63,540 nt of DNA from Paraburkholderia ferrariae NBRC 106233 (GTDB lineage Bacteria > Pseudomonadota > Gammaproteobacteria > Burkholderiales > Burkholderiaceae): positions 1 through 63,540 of the forward strand of contig NZ_BAYB01000044.1 of the NCBI RefSeq assembly GCF_000685035.1. The letters are read 5' to 3'. This document shows, in pieces, positions 1 through 8,226 of the stretch. Each line of letters opens with the position of its first letter. Position 1 is the stretch's first letter. The translations under genes were made by a program, and so were the position numbers. The notes beneath the pieces are model-generated. The model was not told the DNA's origin and searched no databases. It saw only the letters and a program-made list of their open reading frames with translations.

Positions 1-1
1 T

Positions 2-2656
2 CAGACCGACCACGAGTCGAGCGTCACGAACAACGCCAGCGTAGTGGGTTCGCTGAATGGCAGCGTATCGATCAATGCGGGCAGCAACCTGACCGTGACA
101 GGCAGCGACCTGATCGCTGCGAAGAACATCACGGGCACGGCGGCGAACGTCACCATCAATTCGGCCACCGATACGAGCCACACGAGCCAGTCGCAGCAGA
201 CGAGCAGCAGCGGCCTGACGATTGGCCTGGGTGGCAGTGTTGGCGATGCGGTCAACGGCGCGTACCAGCAGGGCCAGGCGCTAGCCAGCGGCAACAGCAA
301 CGGCCGCGCGGACGCGTTGCACGCGATAGCGGCGGGCGGCGACGCGGTAATGGCGGGCTACGGTGCGTACCAGATGGCGACGCCGGGCAGCGTAACAAAC
401 CCGGCCACGGCCCCGAGCATCGGTGTGCAGGTGAGCGTCGGGTCGAGCCACAGCCAGAGCCAGTCGTCGGAGGATCAGACGATCCAGCGTGGTTCCAATG
501 TGCAGGCAGGCGGCACAACCGCCTTCATCGCGACGGGCGACGGCACGCCGGGCAGCGGCAACGTGACGATTGCCGGTTCGAACGTGAGTGCCAGCGATGT
601 GGTGCTGGCCGCGAAGAACCAGGTGAACATCGTCAACACGACCGACACCGATTCGACGCGCAGTTCGAATTCGTCGTCCAGTTCGAGCGTGGGCGTGTCG
701 ATCACCACGAACGGCTTCGGCGTGTCGGCCTCGATGCAGAACGCGCATGGCGACGCGAACAGCGATGCGGCGATCCAGAACGCCTCGCACGTCACGGGGG
801 CGAACAGCGTGACGATTGTGAGCGGCGGCGATACGAACATTACCGGCTCGCAGGTTGCGGGCAACCAGGTGACGGTGGTCGTGGGTGGTGACCTCAATAT
901 CGCGAGCGTGCAGGACACGACGACGAGCGCGGCGCACCAGAGCAGCGCGGGTGGTGGGTTCAGTATCAGCACGGCAGGCGGCAGCGCGAGTTTCAGTGCG
1001 CAGAACGGACACGCTGATGGCAGCTATGCGCAGGTCAACGAGCAGGCAGGTATCGCGGCGGGTACTGGTGGCTTTGATATCACCGTCAAGGGCAATACAG
1101 GCCTGACGGGTGCGGTGATATCCAGCACGGCGGATCCGTCGCAGAACAGTCTGACGACCGGCACGCTGACCTGGAGCGATATCCAGAACCAGTCGCACTA
1201 TGACGCGAGGAGCAACGGCATCAGCGCGGGTGTGGGCGTGAACAATACCGGTAAGGCTATCGGCCCCGGTTCGGTGGGCGGAACGCCCGCCGTGTCCCCG
1301 ATGATCTCGCAGAGCGACAGTGGCGACCAGAGCGCGACGACGCGCAGCGCGATCAGCGCAGGCACGATCAACATCACGAACCCGGGCGCGCAGACGCAGG
1401 ACGTGGCGAGCCTGAGCCGCGACACGTCGAACACCAACGGTACGGTGTCGCAAACGCCGGACGTGAACACGATCCTGAACCAGCAGGCCGACACGATGCA
1501 GGCGGCACAGGCAGCGGGCCAGGTCGTCGCGCAGGGGATTGGCGCGTATGCGGACAACAAACGCGACACGGCTACGGATCAGGCTACGGCAGACGCGTGG
1601 GACGAAGGTGGCAGCAGTCGTGCGCTCGCTCAGGCCGTAGGTGGCGCGCTGATTGGTGGCCTCGGCGGCGGTAGCGCATTCGGCGTAATTGGCGGCGCTG
1701 CGGGCGCGGGTCTCACCTCACTCGAAGCTAAGAATCTGGCAGGTATCTCGAACGATGTTGCATCTGAAACCGGATCGACCCTGCTCGGCAATCTCGCTGC
1801 GAATGTGGCGGCAGGTTTGGGCGGTGCGCTCGTAGGTGGCACGGCGGGCTCGGCTACGGCATCGAACGTGGATCTCTACAATCGCCAACTGGACCCCAAG
1901 GAAAAGACCCTTGCGAAGCAACTCGCTGACAACAGCGGCGGCCAGTATACGGAAGCGCAGATCGAAGACCAGATGCGGCTAATGAGCGTAAGTAATAACG
2001 GTACGACTACTTCCGGTGCACCAGCTACTCTGGTGGGCCAGATGCCGACCGATTCCGGTGCACGATGGATGTCTGCTGGAACGACGGCAAACGGTCAACC
2101 GATTCTCACGCAGATTAATCCGCAGTCGAACGCCGTTTTGCAGAGCTATATTCTGGCTAACTACAATAGCGTCTCACCAGGACAGGTGCCGAGTCAATTT
2201 ACGTATCCGGCGAGCAGCAATGATGGTTCGATCAATGTGACTGGGCCATTCACCAATTTCGATCAATCAGACGTTAATTACGTGCGTGATACGACGTCAA
2301 ATGCGAGTTCGATGATTTCCAATACGGCTGGATGGATCGGTTCCGCTGCGGCAACGGGCGCCGCAACTCCATCTCCTCTTGCGCCCGCTCTTGGCGAAAT
2401 TGCTTTCGGAGCAACCGTGATAGGCACTGTTGCTGACGGGGTTTCGCAATTGGCGAGTCCAAATGTCGGACAGTACACATATCAAGGAGCGGTAGCACTC
2501 GCAGGACAAGTCGCTGGAGATCGTAATCCAGCGGGTTCGTTGGTCGTGAACGGAGCTGCCGCCGTTGTTAATAACGTGCCCGTTGCGACAACAATTCAAA
2601 ATTGGATAAACACCGAAGTTAATTCAATATTCAACCCGACTGGCGTGAAAAAATGA
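2..2656 (+). CDS. bcpA: BcpA/CdiA-type contact-dependent inhibition toxin, 3' part (5' end outside window)
   Basis: The reading frame is open from the first bases, so only the last 884 residues are present. It is a two-partner-secreted TpsA filament that carries a C-terminal toxin into neighbouring cells. Residues about 1-500 are Ser/Thr/Asn/Gly-rich haemagglutinin-type repeats with recurring short 'GSNVTA/GGDLNI'-like units. Around residues 535-620 lies a Gly/Ala-rich pretoxin stretch. NVDLYN (nt 1865-1882, about residue 622) resembles the Nx(E/Q)LYN motif that marks the start of the variable toxin region in Burkholderia BcpA proteins. The remaining ~257 residues end in a hydrophobic Ala/Gly/Val-rich domain and are visibly more AT-rich than the repeats. 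Together with the membrane immunity candidate next door, this suggests a membrane-active toxin, which is an inference. It overlaps bcpI by 4 nt. Confidence 0.85.
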   Translation, partial: QTDHESSVTNNASVVGSLNGSVSINAGSNLTVTGSDLIAAKNITGTAANVTINSATDTSHTSQSQQTSSSGLTIGLGGSVGDAVNGAYQQGQALASGNSNGRADALHAIAAGGDAVMAGYGAYQMATPGSVTNPATAPSIGVQVSVGSSHSQSQSSEDQTIQRGSNVQAGGTTAFIATGDGTPGSGNVTIAGSNVSASDVVLAAKNQVNIVNTTDTDSTRSSNSSSSSSVGVSITTNGFGVSASMQNAHGDANSDAAIQNASHVTGANSVTIVSGGDTNITGSQVAGNQVTVVVGGDLNIASVQDTTTSAAHQSSAGGGFSISTAGGSASFSAQNGHADGSYAQVNEQAGIAAGTGGFDITVKGNTGLTGAVISSTADPSQNSLTTGTLTWSDIQNQSHYDARSNGISAGVGVNNTGKAIGPGSVGGTPAVSPMISQSDSGDQSATTRSAISAGTINITNPGAQTQDVASLSRDTSNTNGTVSQTPDVNTILNQQADTMQAAQAAGQVVAQGIGAYADNKRDTATDQATADAWDEGGSSRALAQAVGGALIGGLGGGSAFGVIGGAAGAGLTSLEAKNLAGISNDVASETGSTLLGNLAANVAAGLGGALVGGTAGSATASNVDLYNRQLDPKEKTLAKQLADNSGGQYTEAQIEDQMRLMSVSNNGTTTSGAPATLVGQMPTDSGARWMSAGTTANGQPILTQINPQSNAVLQSYILANYNSVSPGQVPSQFTYPASSNDGSINVTGPFTNFDQSDVNYVRDTTSNASSMISNTAGWIGSAAATGAATPSPLAPALGEIAFGATVIGTVADGVSQLASPNVGQYTYQGAVALAGQVAGDRNPAGSLVVNGAAAVVNNVPVATTIQNWINTEVNSIFNPTGVKK

Positions 2657-2916
2657 AATTAATTGAAGAAGGGAATTTTTCCAGTTGGGTACGTGTGACT
2701 TTGTTCGTAGTGGGGCTGGCAGTCTTAGGGACTAGCTTGGCGCTCGATTGGCTACCGAGATGGGCCAGAATGGTTGGCTTCTTGTTGGGCTTTGGAATGA
2801 TGGCATTGGGTGGGTTTTCTAGTCGTGCGCATATGCTACATATTAAGCCCTTCAACAACAGCTACAAGAAGGCGCGCAAGAGCTACGAAAAGGACGATAA
2901 CGAAAATAACAAGTGA
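2653..2916 (+). CDS. bcpI: Probable CDI immunity protein, small membrane protein
   Basis: This 87-residue protein starts inside the last codons of bcpA (ATGA overlap), so translation is coupled. It has two hydrophobic segments, about residues 12-30 and 36-54, separated by a short loop with basic residues, and then a charged Lys/Glu/Asp/Asn-rich tail. Position between the toxin and exporter genes is that of bcpI in Burkholderia bcpAIB loci. The gene is AT-richer than its surroundings, as is usual for exchangeable toxin/immunity cassettes. Membrane immunity proteins are known for CDI toxins that attack or cross the inner membrane. Function is assigned from position only; no family was recognised. 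Confidence 0.7.
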   Translation: MKLIEEGNFSSWVRVTLFVVGLAVLGTSLALDWLPRWARMVGFLLGFGMMALGGFSSRAHMLHIKPFNNSYKKARKSYEKDDNENNK

Positions 2917-2918
2917 AG

Positions 2919-4682
2919 ATGAAAAACAAGAAAAGGCTGGCGGCTCTGCCGCTCACAGCCCTGATACCGCTCGCCGTCCACGCACAGGAAACTCCGCCTG
3001 ATGTAGCCGCCGCCGCTCGCGCGAACGCCTTGCAGAACCAGCAACTCCAGCAGCAACGCGACGCGCAGCAGCGCGCGGCCAACGTCGCCGCGCCGGTCGT
3101 GCGCTCGACCGCGCCGGTCGCTGGCGAATGGCCCGTGCTACCCGTCGAGACGCCGTGCTTCCGCATCGGCACGTTCGCGGTCGAGGTGCCCGATACGCTG
3201 CCCGAAGCGCAGCGTGCTATGGGCGCCTCTGCCCTGCCGATGGATCGCTTCGCATTCCTGCACGACTGGCTGCGGCATTACCAGGGGCAATGCGTCGGCA
3301 AACAGGGCCTCGACGTGCTCACGAAAGGTCTGCAACGCGAAGTGCTCAGTCGCGGCTACGTCACCACGCGCATTCTGCTGACGCCGCAGGACCTGTCGAA
3401 AGGAACGCTGAAATTCTCGCTCATCCCCGGCGTCATCCGTCATCTGGAGTTCGTGGATCCGTCCACGCGTGGCACCTGGAAGAGCGCCTTTCCGGCGCGC
3501 GACGGCGACGTACTCCAGTTGCGCGATCTTGAACAGGGCCTCGAACAGATGAAGCGCCCCGCGAGCCAGGACGCCGCCATGCAGATCGTTCCCGGCACGG
3601 TGCCGGGCGAAAGCGATGTGGACATCACCGTCAAGCGCTCGAAGCCCTGGACGTTCGTCGCCTCGGTCGATAACTCCGGTCAGCGCGCCACCGGCAAACT
3701 GCAAGGCAACGTGTCGCTCGGCATCGACAACCCGCTCGGGTTGAACGATATCTTCACGGTCGGCGCGAACCAGGACCTCGAATTTGCGGACCACGGGCTG
3801 GGTTCGCATGGCTTCAACGGTTCGTACTCGATCCCCTGGGGCTACTGGACCGCCACGCTCTACGGCAACACGAACACGTACTACCAGCAGATCGCGGCCG
3901 TCAACCAGACCTTCATATCGAGCGGCAACGCGCAGACGGGCGGCCTGAAGCTCCAGCGGGTGATCAGTCGCAGTCAGAACGACGTGCTCGGTCTGGAGTT
4001 CCAGCTTGTCAAGCGCTGGGGCGCGAGCTTCATCGAGGACACGACGATTCCGTTCCAGAACCGCAACAACACCTTCATCGAAGGCGGCGTGACCGACCGG
4101 CACTATTTCGGTGCCGCGCAGTTCGACGGCACGCTCGCTTACCGGCAGGGCATCGGCGGCCTGGGGGCGACGGCGGACCCGACCAACAGTGACGGCACAC
4201 CGCAGCCCGCCACCTACCGTTTCCACATGGCGACGCTCGACGCGAACCTCTCGGTGCCGTTCGCGGTGGCGGGCCAGTCGCTGCGCTATGTCGGCACGCT
4301 GCACGGCCAGTACACGGGCGACACGCTTTTCTACATCGACGACCTGAGCATCGGCGGGCGCTACACCGTGCGCGGCTTCGATGGCGAAAAGATGCTCGCA
4401 GGCGAGCGCGGTTTCTACTGGCGCAACGAATTGCAGTGTCCGATCGGGCAGACGGGGCAATCACTCTACGCGGGCATCGACTACGGCCACGTCTTCGGCC
4501 CGGGTACGCAGGCGCAGGTTGGTACGCAACTGGCCGGCGCGGTCATCGGCATCCGGGGCGCGCTGCCCGTTCATATCGGGGTGCTCACCTGGGACCTCTT
4601 CGCGGGCACACCGCTCTACAAGCCGGACGGGTTCGACACCGCACGCGTGACGCTGGGGCTTCAGGTAATGGGCCAATTCTGA
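2919..4682 (+). CDS. bcpB: BcpB/CdiB-type TpsB outer-membrane exporter
   Basis: ShlB/FhaC-family outer-membrane transporter that secretes BcpA. From ATG 2919 the product has 587 residues, the usual size. A GTG at 2913 overlapping the bcpI stop is an alternative start. The signal peptide ends near 'VHAQE' (about residue 18), followed by a Gln/Ala-rich helix and POTRA-type sequence. Residues from about 250 form a 16-strand barrel pattern. The conserved VRG motif lies in 'YTVRGFDGE', and the protein ends in Phe, as outer-membrane barrels do. It follows bcpI directly, completing the A-I-B order. Confidence 0.9.
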   Translation: MKNKKRLAALPLTALIPLAVHAQETPPDVAAAARANALQNQQLQQQRDAQQRAANVAAPVVRSTAPVAGEWPVLPVETPCFRIGTFAVEVPDTLPEAQRAMGASALPMDRFAFLHDWLRHYQGQCVGKQGLDVLTKGLQREVLSRGYVTTRILLTPQDLSKGTLKFSLIPGVIRHLEFVDPSTRGTWKSAFPARDGDVLQLRDLEQGLEQMKRPASQDAAMQIVPGTVPGESDVDITVKRSKPWTFVASVDNSGQRATGKLQGNVSLGIDNPLGLNDIFTVGANQDLEFADHGLGSHGFNGSYSIPWGYWTATLYGNTNTYYQQIAAVNQTFISSGNAQTGGLKLQRVISRSQNDVLGLEFQLVKRWGASFIEDTTIPFQNRNNTFIEGGVTDRHYFGAAQFDGTLAYRQGIGGLGATADPTNSDGTPQPATYRFHMATLDANLSVPFAVAGQSLRYVGTLHGQYTGDTLFYIDDLSIGGRYTVRGFDGEKMLAGERGFYWRNELQCPIGQTGQSLYAGIDYGHVFGPGTQAQVGTQLAGAVIGIRGALPVHIGVLTWDLFAGTPLYKPDGFDTARVTLGLQVMGQF

Positions 4683-4714
4683 CGAACGATGGATTTCATC
4701 AAGGGAGAAAAGCA

Positions 4715-5344
4715 ATGCAAACAGGCCGGAAATTATCGATCAGTCTGATGGGGGTTGCCGTACTGCTGGCCGCGTGCGGCGGCGGTGACGGCGGCAGTGG
4801 CACGCCGGCGGCGGATTCGGCGGCAGACGCAGCGGCTTCTGCCCCGGCGGCAGCCTCGGCACCCGATGTGGCCTCGGCCCCGGACGCGGCGTCCTCGCCG
4901 CAACCGGCCGCCTTCAACTGCCCCACTAACTACAAGCGGCTGGACGTTGCCGTGGGGACCGTAGCGGGCACGCCGATGACGCTGGTGACCGACGACAACA
5001 TCGCGACGCTGACCTTCGCCGCGCCCTCCGGTGGCATCGTGAGGCCCCTGACGGTCTGTCTGGGCAGGCCCGATCCGCTGCCCGCTGGCGTGCAGGCCGA
5101 CTACGCCTACGAAGTCACGGCAAACGGCCAGTTCCTGAATCTGGATCGCCGGCTGCTGACATTCAATTTCACGACCACGCAACCGGTAACCGTGACACCG
5201 GCACTCGAACTGGCGAGCGTCACCGCTGGCGGTGTCACCTACGCGCCGACCATCGCGGGGCCTCTCTTCTATGTGAAACCGAACTACAGCGTTTCAGGCT
5301 ATCTGAACCAGACGGGACTGTACGTGGTTCGCCTGTCGCAGTAG
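4715..5344 (+). CDS. Putative lipoprotein of unknown function downstream of bcpB
   Basis: This 209-residue protein has a lipobox (LLAAC, Cys21) and then Gly/Ser/Ala/Asp/Pro low-complexity sequence to about residue 66. A compact domain with two further Cys residues and beta-strand-like sequence follows. The start is ATG 4715, with an AAGGGAGAAA ribosome-binding site about 6 nt upstream. It sits 32 nt after bcpB and is probably cotranscribed. Some Burkholderia CDI loci include a small lipoprotein gene, bcpO, but that normally lies between bcpI and bcpB and is shorter, so the equivalence is uncertain. Confidence 0.7.
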   Translation: MQTGRKLSISLMGVAVLLAACGGGDGGSGTPAADSAADAAASAPAAASAPDVASAPDAASSPQPAAFNCPTNYKRLDVAVGTVAGTPMTLVTDDNIATLTFAAPSGGIVRPLTVCLGRPDPLPAGVQADYAYEVTANGQFLNLDRRLLTFNFTTTQPVTVTPALELASVTAGGVTYAPTIAGPLFYVKPNYSVSGYLNQTGLYVVRLSQ

Positions 5345-5368
5345 TCCGGTGAGGGGACGATACCCGCG

Positions 5369-5785
5369 ATGACGAAAATAAAACGCCGGCCGCTTTCGCG
5401 CGCGATGCTGCTGCCGATTCCCGTGCAGAAAGCCCGCGCGCTCTCGCTCGAATACCATCTCGCGCTGTCGGTGCTGAACGCAGGCCGGGGCGGCATCAAT
5501 GAGGCCATCAGGCTTGTCCAGGTGGTCTGGCATGCCCGCTTCATGGCCGGTTCCGGTTCGGGCGATACGGGCGTCATCGATGCGGCGGAAGCGGCGCTCG
5601 ATGACGTTGGCGCCCGCGTAGACGAAGGGCGCGCTTGGACGGTCACGGAAGCCGAGCACGCCGCCATCGCGCAGGCGCTTGCGATCTACGACCGGCTGAC
5701 GGCCGGCGTACCTTATCACCGCTTTATCGCGGCCTGGGAACGCATGCAGCAGTTCTCCCGACAGCTACAGGACGCGGCTGCATGA
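5369..5785 (+). CDS. Conserved-looking protein of unknown function, 138 residues
   Basis: A mostly helical, soluble protein beginning with a basic segment, with no signal peptide or membrane segment. It starts 24 nt after the lipoprotein gene and is probably the last gene of the bcp transcript. Several Ala-rich helices suggest a small helical bundle. I do not recognise the family. Codon use is like the neighbours, so it is likely a real gene. Confidence 0.6.
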   Translation: MTKIKRRPLSRAMLLPIPVQKARALSLEYHLALSVLNAGRGGINEAIRLVQVVWHARFMAGSGSGDTGVIDAAEAALDDVGARVDEGRAWTVTEAEHAAIAQALAIYDRLTAGVPYHRFIAAWERMQQFSRQLQDAAA

Positions 5786-5877
5786 CACAAACTCCCCTTC
5801 AGCCCGATGGGTGTGTGCGACTTCCTCGTGGATAGTGCCAGATGGTATTGTGCTCTACTCGGGTGAGGAAGCACTGA

Positions 5878-6041
5878 CCGGCATGCAACTGGCGGGCGCA
5901 GTCATCGGCGTCCGGGGCGCGCTGCCCACTCATATCGGTGCGCTCACTTATGACCTCTTCACGGGCACATCGATCTATAAGCCGGACGGGTTCGATAGGG
6001 TACGGGTAGCGCTGGCGTTCCAGGCGATGGTCCGGTTCTGA
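5878..6041 (+). pseudogene. Duplicated 3' fragment of a TpsB (bcpB) gene
   Basis: About 53 codons ending in a stop are closely similar to the last residues of the intact bcpB. The shared blocks are 'QLAGAVIG.RGALP.HIG', 'YKPDGFD' and a terminal Phe, with about 70% identity judged by eye. No upstream barrel or POTRA sequence precedes it. It is the scar of a second or replaced CDI locus, and its divergence argues against a recent duplication. Confidence 0.75.
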
Positions 6042-6044
6042 ACG

Positions 6045-6161
6045 TCACGACCACTCTCGATCCAGACGGACTGACGCGCCCATGTCACGCAGCCATCGCA
6101 CGTCACCGCGCTCGTTCGGGATGTTATGCCGAAAGCACGCGATCGTAGTCCCCATGTAGTC
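6045..6161 (-). pseudogene. Possible short coding remnant opposite the TpsB fragment
   Basis: A reverse-strand frame reads a plausible polar peptide (MGTTIACFRHNIPNERGDVR and on to a stop at 6045) beginning with an ATG near 6155. It has no recognisable family and no convincing ribosome-binding site. It lies between the TpsB fragment and the inverted repeat, so it may be what remains of an orphan immunity gene or of a neighbouring gene. Weakly supported. Confidence 0.25.
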
Positions 6162-6255
6162 CTCGCGGCGGAAGTTTATCCCCGGCGAACCTGGTATAAT
6201 TCCCGCCAAGGCCTTGATGGGCAATCGTTCTGGCTCTTTGCACCTGAGATTTGAT

Positions 6256-6331
6256 GTTGCCCCTGTGCGGGGCGGCACCTACTTTCTTTGCGGCGGCAAA
6301 GAAAGTAGGTGCCGCCCCGCACAGGGGCAAC
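6256..6331. repeat. Perfect 35-bp inverted repeat with 6-nt centre
   Basis: The left arm, 6256-6290, is an exact reverse complement of 6297-6331, around the centre CGGCGG. The arms contain GGGGCGGCACCTACTTTCTT. The element is followed by A/C-rich sequence (6332-6420) with GCGAAAACAAAAAACCACAA. As RNA it would form a very stable hairpin. It looks like a dispersed intergenic REP-like element of this lineage, and a partial relative of its flank lies at 60753-60786. Confidence 0.85.
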
Positions 6332-6565
6332 CCAGGCAAACCACCGCGAAAACAAAAAACCACAACCCAGCCCAAAACCCCGAGAACAAAAAAGCACAGA
6401 AATCAGGACCTAAAAAAACACCTGTTTAGTGCCGAAAAGGCGCCCACACAGGGGCAGTCTCGTCCCAATGATCCAGCTCGGATGGTTGAGTAGTCTTCAC
6501 GACAATCTCCTTAAATTCGCAATCCTAAGCGAAGCATAAACCGGCCCCACTATAAATTAGCCACG
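6332..6565. other. Gene-free stretch flanking the inverted repeat
   Basis: The left half is A/C-rich and belongs with the repeat element. The right half (about 6420-6565) holds no open frame with coding character and no clear terminator. It is the downstream region of the reverse-strand DUF4148 gene. Confidence 0.4.
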
Positions 6566-6871
6566 TTACTGCCCAGCACGCGCAAGACGCGTAGCAGCAT
6601 CCGAGTTCCCTTCCTGAACCGCAATGCGTTCAGCCTGCGTGCGCCCCACCAGCCCTTGCTCGGGGTAACTCGTCTTGTTCAGCGACGGCAGCGTGCCGTC
6701 ACGATACGCTTCGACGACTTCGCCCTTCACTTCGGCGCGGGTTTTCGGTGCGCTGTTGTCGCCATGTGCCCATTGCGGGCCATAGCTGCCCGCGGGCCCG
6801 ATGCCGCCCGCGAAAGCGGGTGCGCTGGCTGCCAGTGCGACGACGAATGCGGTTGCGAGAGTGCGTTTCAT
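6566..6871 (-). CDS. DUF4148-family exported protein
   Basis: A 101-residue protein with a clear signal peptide (basic start, hydrophobic core, AxA site at 'APAFA', about residue 21). The mature part contains 'KTRAEVKGEV' and a later 'RTQAE', the short T-R-A-E-V signature of DUF4148 proteins, which are abundant in Burkholderiaceae and of unknown role. The start is ATG at 6871 with AGGAGCAA upstream on the reverse strand. Two relatives lie at 58247 and 58858. Confidence 0.8.
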   Translation of the reverse strand: MKRTLATAFVVALAASAPAFAGGIGPAGSYGPQWAHGDNSAPKTRAEVKGEVVEAYRDGTLPSLNKTSYPEQGLVGRTQAERIAVQEGNSDAATRLARAGQ

Positions 6872-7034
6872 GATTTGCTCCTTGTGAGGTGGCCGCCGGA
6901 CCCGGCAACGGACCCAGCGGCGACAGGAGCAAATGTAGGCAAGTGTGCGACTGCGATAAACGTCCCGAAAGCGAAATGAATTGTCGAAAATCCGGAACAA
7001 TCGTTGCGCGCAGCCTGGCGCGGCCCAAGGTGGA

Positions 7035-8039
7035 CTAGGCCGCCCACTCCGAAACGACCGGCGTTTCGAGTGCCGGCGCCGATTCGCGCTCTTCGATCGT
7101 GCGCATCGTGCAGGTCTTGTCGAGCGAGGCGCGGCCCGAGAGCAGCGGGCAGCGGTCGAACACTTCGGCAATCCAGTCCACGAACACGCGTACTTTCGGC
7201 GACAGATGGCGGCTGTGCGGATAGACGGCCGAAATCGGCATGGGCAGCGGCTTGAAGTCCGGCAGCACCTCCACGAGCTCTCCCGACTTCAGGTACGGCA
7301 GCACCATGTAGCGCGGCCCCTGTATCAGGCCGAAACCTTCGATGCCGCACGTCACATAGGCGTCGGCGTCGTTGACCGAGACCATGCTCTTGAGCTTGAT
7401 CTCGACCTCTTTGCCATCGACGAGAAAGGCCCAGTCCATCACGCGCCCCGTACGCGGCGAGAAATAATTCACGGCGCGATGCTCGGCCAGTTCTTCGAGC
7501 GTATGCGGAATGCCGTGCCGCTCCAGATAGCCCGGCGACGCGCACGACACCCCTTCGAAAAGGCCGATGCGCCGCGCCACGAGCGACGAATCCTGCAGCG
7601 CGCCCACGCGCACCACGCAGTCCACGCCTTCCTGCAGCAGATCCACGGGCCGGTCGGAAAGCCCTAGTTGCAGGTCGATATCCGGGTAGCGCGTGTGGAA
7701 TTCGCACAGCGAAGGAATCACGATCAGGCGCCCGATCGAGCCCGGCATGTCGATGCGCAGCTTGCCGTGCGGCTTGCGGTTGCGGTCCTGGAAGGTCTGC
7801 TCGGTTTCCTCCACGTCCGCGAGAATGCGCACGCAGCGCTCGTAGTACGCAGCGCCGTCCGGCGTGAGCGAAAGGCGGCGCGTGGTGCGGTGCATGAGCC
7901 GCACGCCGAGAAATGCTTCGAGATTCTGGATGATCGTCGTGACCGAGGCGCGCGGCATGTCGAGCGTTTCGGCTGCGCGCGTGAAGCTGTTGGTATCGAC
8001 AACACGGGTGAACACCTGCATGGCCTGAAGGCGATCCAT
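7035..8039 (-). CDS. bpeT: LysR-family regulator of the adjacent RND efflux operon (BpeT/CeoR-like)
   Basis: A 334-residue LysR-type regulator. The N-terminal winged helix begins 'MDRLQAMQVFTRVVDTNSF', and the recognition helix is near 'PRASVTTIIQNLE'. An effector-binding domain follows (about residues 90-300). It is divergently transcribed from a lipase-like gene and an RND pump, the arrangement of bpeT-llpE-bpeEF-oprC in B. pseudomallei and of the ceo operon in B. cenocepacia. The start at 8039 is chosen because the family's HTH begins immediately there. Orthology is inferred from layout. Confidence 0.8.
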   Translation of the reverse strand: MDRLQAMQVFTRVVDTNSFTRAAETLDMPRASVTTIIQNLEAFLGVRLMHRTTRRLSLTPDGAAYYERCVRILADVEETEQTFQDRNRKPHGKLRIDMPGSIGRLIVIPSLCEFHTRYPDIDLQLGLSDRPVDLLQEGVDCVVRVGALQDSSLVARRIGLFEGVSCASPGYLERHGIPHTLEELAEHRAVNYFSPRTGRVMDWAFLVDGKEVEIKLKSMVSVNDADAYVTCGIEGFGLIQGPRYMVLPYLKSGELVEVLPDFKPLPMPISAVYPHSRHLSPKVRVFVDWIAEVFDRCPLLSGRASLDKTCTMRTIEERESAPALETPVVSEWAA

Positions 8040-8181
8040 TGCCACTCTCCGAAAGAGATCGGCCGCACCGCGCGCCGCGTGCGAGAAGGCGCCGCGCGCA
8101 AAAGAGGAGACAGATTGTTCAGGTGCGCCGAATTGTGTTGCCGGATTATAGGCATTTATTTGAAAGTCTGCCGAACCCACA

Positions 8182-8198
8182 ATTCGCATCATTCGAAT
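8182..8198. promoter_or_regulatory. Candidate LysR box upstream of llpE
   Basis: ATTCG-N7-CGAAT is a perfect dyad containing a T-N11-A core (T8184, A8196). It lies in the divergent gap between the LysR gene and llpE, about 29 nt before the llpE start. LysR regulators typically bind such dyads. No binding data. Confidence 0.4.
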
Positions 8199-8226
8199 CT
8201 ACTCTCGCGCATTGCGCCGTTCCGAC

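Noticed and set aside
281..1453. 390-residue reverse-strand ORF opposite bcpA
   Set aside because: Product is Arg/Ala/His-rich with no motif; bcpA repeats explain the sequence.
6195..6200. TATAAT box on the forward strand
   Set aside because: No suitably spaced -35 box (only TTTATC at 14 nt) and no gene downstream except the inverted repeat.
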